Positions 7,003 to 12,958 of a stretch of DNA of 16,414 nucleotides are shown piece by piece (positions within the stretch are counted from its first letter, which is position 1; each line of letters begins with the position of its first letter). Below the pieces are notes generated by a model that was not told the origin of the DNA, ran no database searches, and worked only from the letters and a program-made list of their open reading frames with translations. Where the stretch lies: positions 1-16,414 of the forward strand of contig JAEWHR010000118.1 of the NCBI GenBank assembly GCA_023387655.1, read 5' to 3'. Made by a program: the position numbers and the translations under genes. This DNA is from Bacillota bacterium (GTDB lineage: Bacteria; Bacillota; Clostridia; Lachnospirales; Lachnospiraceae).

Positions 7003-7030
7003 AGTATAGCATTTAGGTAGATTTAGTCAA
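7003..7030 (-). promoter_or_regulatory. strong promoter of the hydrolase gene
   Basis: On the minus strand TTGACT (7025-7030) and TATACT (7003-7008) are 16 nt apart, each with 5 of 6 consensus bases. TGC directly before the -10 makes it an extended -10. The -10 lies about 35 nt upstream of the ATG at 6967. Confidence 0.7.
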
Positions 7031-7070
7031 CAAAGTTATTCGATTACAGCAACAAATTACGGTTGTTTTT

Positions 7071-8414
7071 TTATCCAGCAATTGATATCTCTGATATTAG
7101 AACGCATGGTGCCCCAAAACTGCTAAATAATCTTGGAATAGTAAACTCAAGTTCATTTGAAATAGCTTCAATATCTTTCAGAAGTTTATAGAAATTACCT
7201 GCTACGGTAAATCCTTTTACGCAACTTTCTTTTTTTCCATCTTTTATAAGAAATCCTGCAGCTCCTAGAGAAAAATCACCAGTCTTTGGATTTGCACCAG
7301 CATGCATACCCTGGAGTTCTGTGATGTATACACCTTCTCCTGCTAAAGAAAATAATTCTTCCTTTGTTTTGCTGCTAGGCTTCATATAAAAATAATATGG
7401 TAGTATGGATACACTAGAGGAATATGTTAATTTTGAAGCATTACCTGTACTCTTTACTCCTGCCTTTTTTGCAGTTTTTAAATCATAAAGATATGTAGTA
7501 AGTACTCCTTCCTTTACTATTTCTTTGGTATAAGTAGCAACACCTTCCGCATCAAAAGGCATCTGAAGTGTGGACTCAGAATAAAAAGGATCATCCACAA
7601 TCGTTACTATATCCGAAGCTACTGCGGTATTTACTTTCCCCTTTAATAAAGACAATCCCTTTTGAGCATTTTCTGCAGAAAATATTTCTACAAAGGTTGA
7701 AAGCATAGTTGCCATCATCTTACCTGAAAATACAACTTTTGTTTTACCAGAGGTGGCTTTTAATGCTCCAATTTGTTCTACCGCACCCTCTACTGCCTTT
7801 TTTGCTATCTTATTCACATCGGTCTCTTCTATATTACCTAATTGGAAATCAAAAGAATCTAACATCTCTTCTTTTTCTTCAATGACAGCAGCGGTATAGA
7901 CTCCTGCTAACGATACTTCATGATTTAAGTCAAGACCCTTGGAATTATAGATACTAACACTTATTGTAGATGCAAATGCACCACTTTCCGTCGCGTCAAT
8001 AACACGAGAATCCTGCTTATAGGTTGCTTTATTACAAGCAATCGCTTTCTCTATTAATAAATCAGCACTTGGAAGTTTTTCTGCTTTTTTTGTAACCTGC
8101 TGATAAGTGTCACCCGCATCATAAAGAACAACCTCATCTTCACTTTCGATGGATAGTGCGTTATCCATTGCCCTTGTTACGATATTGATAGCTTCTTCCT
8201 CATCGTATTTTTGAGTAGCTGCATATCCCATTTTTCCATTCTTAATACAACGAAAACATGCACCACCATCCGTATTACTACTAAAGCTCTTAACATCTTC
8301 CTTATGAATCTCAGTATTAATCTCAGATGATGTACTATAATAAAGCTCATACTCTGCTAAACCAGCTTCTTTCGCTGCTTCAATCACCGCTTGTTTAAAT
8401 TCATTATAATTCAT
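7071..8414 (-). CDS. tldE: TldE/PmbA, non-catalytic partner of the TldD protease
   Basis: The 447-residue protein is close in length to E. coli TldE/PmbA (450). It shows the family pattern: an N-terminal helix, AEYELYYSTSSEIN, a charged first domain, the central GKTKVVFSGKMMATMLSTFVEIFSA segment, and a C-terminal half with TYLYDLKTAKKAGVKSTGNA and the conserved GANPKTGDFSLGAAGFLI stretch. It lacks the HExxxH zinc motif, as TldE does. With TldD it forms a heterodimeric cytoplasmic metalloprotease that unfolds and trims small peptides, known for microcin B17 maturation and CcdA degradation in E. coli. The ATG has AGGAGG 7 nt upstream. It follows tldD by 84 nt on the same strand, so they are probably co-transcribed. 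No obvious peptide substrate gene is next to it. Confidence 0.94.
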   Translation of the reverse strand: MNYNEFKQAVIEAAKEAGLAEYELYYSTSSEINTEIHKEDVKSFSSNTDGGACFRCIKNGKMGYAATQKYDEEEAINIVTRAMDNALSIESEDEVVLYDAGDTYQQVTKKAEKLPSADLLIEKAIACNKATYKQDSRVIDATESGAFASTISVSIYNSKGLDLNHEVSLAGVYTAAVIEEKEEMLDSFDFQLGNIEETDVNKIAKKAVEGAVEQIGALKATSGKTKVVFSGKMMATMLSTFVEIFSAENAQKGLSLLKGKVNTAVASDIVTIVDDPFYSESTLQMPFDAEGVATYTKEIVKEGVLTTYLYDLKTAKKAGVKSTGNASKLTYSSSVSILPYYFYMKPSSKTKEELFSLAGEGVYITELQGMHAGANPKTGDFSLGAAGFLIKDGKKESCVKGFTVAGNFYKLLKDIEAISNELEFTIPRLFSSFGAPCVLISEISIAG

Positions 8415-8498
8415 AGCTTTTCCTCCTAACCTCTATTTTGAATCCTAGCGTCATGTAAGATTATATTAATCTGTATTAATCCCTCGCTTAGACTCGCT

Positions 8499-9878
8499 CT
8501 ATCTTCCACCAACCGTAATCGATGATACACGAAGTAATGGTTGACCAACATCTGTTGGTATACTACCACTGGAGGAACCACACATTCCCTGTCCAGTTGC
8601 AAGGTCCGTACCGACCATGTCTATATTCATTAAAATTTCAGAGCCCTTACCAATTAAGCTGGCACCGCGTACTGGTTCACAAATCTTACCATCTCGTACC
8701 ATGTAACCTTCCTTTACAGAAAAGTTAAACTCACCAGTAATCGGATTTACGGATCCTCCACCCATGTCTGCTGCATATAAACCATACTCCATGGATGCGA
8801 TAATATCTTCATTCTTATCCTGTCCAGCTAGAATCATTGTATTGGTCATACGTGAGGTTGGTTCCCAAGCATAACTTTGACGTCTACAGTTACCGGTTGC
8901 TTCCATACCCATACGACGTCCACCAAGTTTATCAATCATATAGGATTTTAAGATACCATTTTCAATTAAAACATTACGTCTTGATGGATTTCCTTCATCA
9001 TCGACGTTAATGGATCCCCAAGCATTTGGTATTGTTCCATCATCTACCGCTGTTACTTTTGGATTTGCAATCTGCTTGCCTAATTTATTGCTAAATACTG
9101 ATTGCCCAAGAGCTACCGAAGTTGATTCTAGGGAGTGCCCGCAAGCTTCATGGAAAATAACACCACCAAAGCCATTCTCAATTGCTACCGGATACTTACC
9201 CGCTGGACAATAATCAGCATGAAGCATCGTTACCGCCTGCTTTGCTGCCCGTTCTCCAATACTCTTTGGCGAGATAATTTCAAACATCTCAAGTCCCATG
9301 CGTCTGCCGGGTGAGCATGCTCCTGTTTGATTTTCACCATCTTTACTAGCAATTGCCGAGATTGCCATTCTAGTTCTAACTTGACGATCCTCTGTATAAA
9401 GTCCATCACTATTTGCAATCATGATATTGTGGTCTACATCAAGAATATTACCCATAACTTGAGCTATTTCAGGATGATAATTTTTTGCGCTAAAATATCC
9501 TTCTTTTAATAAATCTATTTTTTGTGCATTCGGTACACTAGAAGGTACAATACGGATTGGATGAATGTCTCCAAACAGCTTTTCGGTTAAATGTATACTC
9601 TTTCCATTAGGTACACCAGACAATGCAGACGCTACTTGCGCTGCGCAATTGATCAAACCGCTATAACTCATATCGGTTGTTGAGGCATAAACACTTCTTG
9701 TTCCCTTAAGAATACGAATGCCAACACCTGATAATAAAGAATCTGTAATTTCACTTACCTTACTATCTATCATGCTGATATTTTTACTTAACGTTCTCTC
9801 TGCAAAAACTTCCGCAAAATCTGCACCTGTAGACAGTGCTTTTGCGAGTACTGCATTTAAAATACTTTTTGATATCAT
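8499..9878 (-). CDS. tldD: TldD metalloprotease
   Basis: Catalytic subunit of the TldD/TldE protease, 459 residues (E. coli TldD has 481). The zinc-binding HEACGH motif is at residues 243-248 (H243, E244, H248). The third ligand is the conserved cysteine in MCGSSSG (C433). Other family signatures are GGVIFHEACGHSLE, IDKLGGRRMGMEATGN and GEFNFSVKEGYMVRDG. The enzyme accepts peptides threaded as an extended strand, with little sequence preference, and acts in the cytoplasm. The start has AGGAG 9 nt upstream. A 25-bp palindrome and an alternative stem (9893-9929) lie directly before the ribosome binding site and may regulate it. tldE follows on the same strand. Confidence 0.96.
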   Translation of the reverse strand: MISKSILNAVLAKALSTGADFAEVFAERTLSKNISMIDSKVSEITDSLLSGVGIRILKGTRSVYASTTDMSYSGLINCAAQVASALSGVPNGKSIHLTEKLFGDIHPIRIVPSSVPNAQKIDLLKEGYFSAKNYHPEIAQVMGNILDVDHNIMIANSDGLYTEDRQVRTRMAISAIASKDGENQTGACSPGRRMGLEMFEIISPKSIGERAAKQAVTMLHADYCPAGKYPVAIENGFGGVIFHEACGHSLESTSVALGQSVFSNKLGKQIANPKVTAVDDGTIPNAWGSINVDDEGNPSRRNVLIENGILKSYMIDKLGGRRMGMEATGNCRRQSYAWEPTSRMTNTMILAGQDKNEDIIASMEYGLYAADMGGGSVNPITGEFNFSVKEGYMVRDGKICEPVRGASLIGKGSEILMNIDMVGTDLATGQGMCGSSSGSIPTDVGQPLLRVSSITVGGR

Positions 9879-9892
9879 TTCGTGATTCTCCT

Positions 9893-9929
9893 ACCTTTCC
9901 TTATGAAAGGTGTCGGACCGAAACCTTTC
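9893..9929 (-). promoter_or_regulatory. dyad element and alternative stems in front of tldD
   Basis: Three copies of one 7-mer alternate in orientation: ACCTTTC (9893-9899), GAAAGGT (9905-9911), ACCTTTC (9923-9929). The last two also enclose TCGG/CCGA, giving a 25-bp palindrome with one mismatch centred on 9917. On the minus strand the middle arm can pair either with the upstream arm or with the arm that touches the AGGAG ribosome binding site (fused as GGTAGGAG). A -10-like TATAGT lies at 9934-9939, so the dyad is at or just after the transcription start. It could be an operator or an RNA switch. No known class was recognised. Confidence 0.45.
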
Positions 9930-10042
9930 ACATACTATAAAATGGATGCCTGCAAGTCACAGGTTTTTCCATCTTTAGCTATTATCTTAACATAAATTAT
10001 TTTATTGCACAATGAAACATACCAAAAAATAACCAATAAAAA

Positions 10043-10102
10043 GGTACAAACAAATCTCATGAAAGAAGCAAATACTCCTCATTCAGAAATTTTGTTTGTA
10101 CC
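10043..10102 (-). terminator. 60-nt hairpin terminator after the amidase genes
   Basis: GGTACAAACAAA (10043-10054) and TTTGTTTGTACC (10091-10102) form a perfect 12-bp stem, with a weaker inner stem (TCT/AGA plus ATGA/TCAT) below the loop. On the minus strand it is followed by TTTTTATT, as in an intrinsic terminator. It lies about 55 nt past the stop codon of the amidase-domain gene at 10157. Size and arms resemble the hairpin at 3818-3877. Confidence 0.7.
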
Positions 10103-10156
10103 GATATTTGATATATTACGGTCTAAAGTACCTAAGCTTCATAAGTGAAACGTTTA

Positions 10157-10771
10157 TTAAAAATAAGCATCTGTAAACTTAAGTACTCTCATCCATGCAC
10201 CTTCAATGCCACCATTGGTAGCAAGTACATCGCTGAGTGGGCGATAACTATAGTCTGCGGTATGTTGAGCCACGTAGACAGATTCCAATGCATTCTCAAT
10301 GGTCTGAGGTGTCTGAGAAGTCACCATTACGGTATGTCCATAGCGTCCAAGATTACTATGATAAAACTGCAAGACATCCCCCGGTGCTAAGTCAACCGTT
10401 ACGTTACCCCAATACTGCCTATTATTATAGCCCTTAGCTCTAGGCCCAGGCCCTTGGTTTGTAGTGACATAATTCCACAGTTCCTCCACTCTCATAAATG
10501 CTCCAGAAGCATATGCGGAAGGAGACGCATAGTTTCTCCCGTACCAGACATTTGTCTGACGATAATTCTGAGCCACTCTTTCTCTTAGTGCCAGAATATC
10601 TGCCTCACTTGTCAGGGAATACCCGTCCGTACCTCCATATCCCGCCCATATACACTGAGAAATAAAATTTGTACAATCCTCTGACATTCGTTTAAATATT
10701 CCGTTTTGTTCTTCTTTTCCAAACTGTATGGCATATAACGTTGCCCGTATTGGATTATAAGAAACAACCAT
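10157..10771 (-). CDS. amidase-domain (Amidase_6) cysteine hydrolase without signal peptide
   Basis: A 204-residue protein with the pattern of the putative amidase domain PF12671, a papain-like fold related to CHAP and NlpC/P60. It begins with YNPIRATLYAIQFGKEE and has the catalytic cysteine in SEDCTNFISQC (C33) and the catalytic histidine in YGHTVMV (H146), after the usual LAPGDVLQFYH segment. These enzymes are thought to cut amide bonds in peptidoglycan or related material. The full length is the catalytic domain alone: there is no signal peptide, membrane segment or wall-binding domain, so export is not explained. The ATG has AGGAG only 4 nt upstream, which is short. The gene follows the exported LysM amidase by 96 nt, probably in one operon, with a hairpin in between. 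Confidence 0.85.
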   Translation of the reverse strand: MVVSYNPIRATLYAIQFGKEEQNGIFKRMSEDCTNFISQCIWAGYGGTDGYSLTSEADILALRERVAQNYRQTNVWYGRNYASPSAYASGAFMRVEELWNYVTTNQGPGPRAKGYNNRQYWGNVTVDLAPGDVLQFYHSNLGRYGHTVMVTSQTPQTIENALESVYVAQHTADYSYRPLSDVLATNGGIEGAWMRVLKFTDAYF

Positions 10772-10786
10772 TCTACTCCTAACTAG

Positions 10787-10816
10787 GAGACAACCTTTAT
10801 TTCACCCCGTTGTCTC
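10787..10816 (-). other. hairpin between the two amidase genes
   Basis: GAGACAAC (10787-10794) and GTTGTCTC (10809-10816) form a perfect 8-bp stem around a 14-nt loop. On the minus strand the stem ends 5 nt before the AGGAG site of the downstream gene and has no U tract. It may be an mRNA stability or translation element rather than a terminator. Confidence 0.4.
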
Positions 10817-10867
10817 ACAATGTGCCTACTTTTATCCTATTTTATTCAAAACTTTCTTCTAATGTTC

Positions 10868-12550
10868 CTACGGAATAAGAATTTTTTGTCCCACTATAAT
10901 ATAATTAATATCTTCTATACTGTTATACTCTGCTAGTTGCTTTATCGTTAATCCATAGTTTGAAGCTATGGAAGCTAAGGTATCTCCTCTTTTTACTATA
11001 TAAACTTGATCGTTTTGCTTTGCAATGCCCTGTAAGTACGATTGAATTGATTTTCCAATTGCTACACCAAACTCCTTTTGATTCTCCAATTGAATTAAGT
11101 ATTCATAATCATATGGGTTGGATAAGAAACTAGTTTCTAATAATACAGAAGGACATGTTGTAAGACGAGTTAACGATAAACTTTTTTGTCTTGGATCACG
11201 TTTTTTAAACCCTAACTCCTCAGTGATACTATTATTTATTAAATTAGGTAAATTCCCGAATAAATTATAGCTATAATAAGTTATAAATCCACTTGTTTTA
11301 CTATAATCACTTGAGTAATCTAAGGAGTTACCATGGATAGATACAGATATATCTGGCTTTACCTTTCGAATGGTTTCCACCCGGTTAGATAAACTGTAAA
11401 ACGTATCGTTATCACGTATTAAAACTACCTTTGCACCTAGTGCTTCAAGGTACTGTTTTGCATATAATGTAATATTTAAGTTAATATCTTTTTCAACTGG
11501 ACCATAGACTCCCATAGGTCCAACCGTTCCGCTGTCATAGTCTCCATGACCAGCATCTAATAATACAGTAGCACCAACCAGTGATTTTGTGTCTTTTAAT
11601 TTTACCGGAAGTTTTAACTCAAAACGCATCACTCCGTTTTTAAACGTTATATCATATCCATAAATTGATGAATTATCATACATCGTAAAACAGTAGGTCT
11701 TTGTCTTATTCTTACTATCAGTATTTACCGTTACCTTCTCAATTAAACCATTAGCTGCAATTTTCGGTTTTGCTGCAGCGATGGTATCATATAGCTTTAG
11801 ATAAATATTTTGACCTTCCACGGATACGGAATGCAACGCATTCACATTCATAGATAACTCAATTACTAATTGATTCGTAGTAGAATCTATACTCATACTT
11901 GCCTTAGTTACCTTGTTAGATTCTAGTTTCTTATCATATCGCTTCATACTCGATTTTGAAACATAGGTACCATCTACAAGTTTATAGTAGCTACCGTCTT
12001 CTCCTAAAATACGTGAAGTTGTCCCAAGCGTTAAGGGCATTACATTTACATTAGATTCACTTACCTTAGTTCTTGGCATTGCATAGCTACTTGTTATAAC
12101 TCCATAAACATCATTCTTAAACTCTTTGTAAGTTACTTTAGGAGCATTCGTACCGCTATTTCCCGAATTATTACCGGAAGATGTTGTTACTTTTTTTCGA
12201 TTGATGGTTAATGTCTTTACTACTCCGTTATTTTCAAATATAAAATCATTCTTACCAACTTCTAATTCTACATAAACTGTGAAAAAACCATACTCAGTTG
12301 TCTCTATCTCTTCTCCATTCATATACAATGGGTATTCATAATCACATGCACCAAGGATACTCACCTTACTACCAGTGGTAGAGTAATTATTTTTTGGGGT
12401 AGCTATAATGATGTCCTCTGGATTTTCATACCCAGGCATATCATTACTTGCATACGCTGTCATATCCGGTTGACTTAAAAAAATAACACTAAAAAATAAC
12501 AGAAAACAGAAAAAAGCGATTGATTTTACCTTCTTTTGAAATTGTATCAT
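10868..12550 (-). CDS. exported N-acetylmuramoyl-L-alanine amidase (Amidase_3) with LysM domain
   Basis: Cell wall hydrolase that cuts the bond between N-acetylmuramic acid and the L-alanine of the stem peptide. In the 560-residue numbering: signal peptide 1 to about 36 (hydrophobic core AFFCFLLFFSVIFL, cleavage near AYA), an Ig-like segment (about 45-118), an Asn/Ser/Gly linker (125-136), an SH3-like segment (about 145-203), an AMIN-like beta region (about 212-318), then the zinc amidase with H335 (LLDAGHGD), E353 (GPVEKDIN), H406 (SIHGNS) and catalytic E472 (LLETSFLSN). A single LysM (about 515-560) ends the protein and binds glycan. The ATG at 12550 is preferred, with AAGGTGG 5 nt upstream. 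A GTG three codons earlier (12559) also keeps the frame. A promoter is visible at 12598-12626. It is divergent from the two secreted paralogues. Confidence 0.93.
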   Translation of the reverse strand: MIQFQKKVKSIAFFCFLLFFSVIFLSQPDMTAYASNDMPGYENPEDIIIATPKNNYSTTGSKVSILGACDYEYPLYMNGEEIETTEYGFFTVYVELEVGKNDFIFENNGVVKTLTINRKKVTTSSGNNSGNSGTNAPKVTYKEFKNDVYGVITSSYAMPRTKVSESNVNVMPLTLGTTSRILGEDGSYYKLVDGTYVSKSSMKRYDKKLESNKVTKASMSIDSTTNQLVIELSMNVNALHSVSVEGQNIYLKLYDTIAAAKPKIAANGLIEKVTVNTDSKNKTKTYCFTMYDNSSIYGYDITFKNGVMRFELKLPVKLKDTKSLVGATVLLDAGHGDYDSGTVGPMGVYGPVEKDINLNITLYAKQYLEALGAKVVLIRDNDTFYSLSNRVETIRKVKPDISVSIHGNSLDYSSDYSKTSGFITYYSYNLFGNLPNLINNSITEELGFKKRDPRQKSLSLTRLTTCPSVLLETSFLSNPYDYEYLIQLENQKEFGVAIGKSIQSYLQGIAKQNDQVYIVKRGDTLASIASNYGLTIKQLAEYNSIEDINYIIVGQKILIP

Positions 12551-12597
12551 ATACTCCACCTTCCCTACCTATAATGTCTACATGTTAGTGCCATTTT

Positions 12598-12626
12598 ATT
12601 CTAATTTTGTGTTACTTTTATGTCAT
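12598..12626 (-). promoter_or_regulatory. promoter of the exported amidase gene
   Basis: On the minus strand ATGACA (12621-12626, 5 of 6) and TAGAAT (12598-12603, 5 of 6) are 17 nt apart. The -10 lies about 47 nt upstream of the ATG at 12550. Confidence 0.6.
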
Positions 12627-12704
12627 GAACCTGGCATAATTCATGCTTTTTCATATTTCTATAAAATACAGTTCTTTTTTCCTATTTTCGTGTATTTTCG
12701 TGCT

Positions 12705-12736
12705 TTGCCTTACTTTTGACATTCCTATGTTATACT
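12705..12736 (+). promoter_or_regulatory. candidate extended -10 promoter of the secreted-protein operon
   Basis: TATACT (12731-12736) is preceded by TG plus one base (12728-12730), an extended -10. The -35 match TTGCCT (12705-12710) is poorly spaced (20 nt). A perfect TTGACA lies at 12716-12721 but is only 9 nt from this -10 and has no good partner downstream. The exact start is therefore uncertain. Confidence 0.4.
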
Positions 12737-12867
12737 GTTTTTAGGATAGAAGGTTGAAAGAAAAGGTGTGGTAATACGTACCAATCAAGCTTTCTTGCTA
12801 AAGATTCCCCTTCTTATAACCGATAATAGTTTATAGAGCATAAGATAAGATTTTATTTCAACAAACA

Positions 12868-12949
12868 CATGTAAAACCGTTTGGCCTCAGGAAGAGAAAG
12901 CGGTGTGGTTTTGACTGACAGAAAAACCACCTACATGACCAAAGGAGGT
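12868..12949 (+). promoter_or_regulatory. candidate structured leader RNA, three-way junction before the ribosome binding site
   Basis: Three stems fit together: P1 CATGTA (12868-12873) with TACATG (12932-12937), P2 ACCGTTT (12876-12882) with AAGCGGT (12898-12904, one G-U) capped by CTC/GAG around AGGAA, and P3 GTGGTTTT (12905-12912) with AAAACCAC (12923-12930). P2 and P3 abut without a gap. The AAAGGAGGT ribosome binding site (12941-12949) starts 3 nt after P1. GCCTC (12884-12888) could also pair with the GAGGT of that site, giving a possible off state. It does not match any riboswitch class I know. Confidence 0.4.
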
Positions 12950-12958
12950 ATGCAAACC

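Larger units (their letters stand above)
12551..12958. other. divergent promoter region and long leader
   Basis: About 400 nt without a supportable gene. The left part holds the minus-strand promoter of the amidase. The right part holds a plus-strand promoter near 12731 and a leader of about 215 nt with several possible RNA stems, listed separately. An open frame from a TTG at 12881 joins the downstream gene, but it has no ribosome binding site. Confidence 0.6.

Noticed and set aside
7031..7070. Terminator after tldE
   Set aside because: The CAAC/GTTG pairing is only 4 bp and the T run is on the plus-strand side, so it does not fit termination of the minus-strand operon.
8415..8498. Small precursor peptide gene between tldD and tldE
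   Set aside because: No open frame with a ribosome binding site fits. The stretch holds only short AT-rich repeats (GATTAAT).
8522..9509. Plus-strand and alternative-frame open frames inside tldD
   Set aside because: They lack ribosome binding sites, give low-complexity translations, and lie opposite a gene with all catalytic residues intact.
12868..12949. Known riboswitch (cyclic di-GMP type I, glycine, T-box)
   Set aside because: The conserved sequences of these classes were looked for by eye and are absent. Only the stem arrangement is suggestive.
12881..12958. N-terminal extension of the secreted protein from a TTG at 12881
   Set aside because: No ribosome binding site precedes the TTG, the extension would put 26 polar residues before the signal peptide, and a strong AAAGGAGGT lies before the ATG at 12959.
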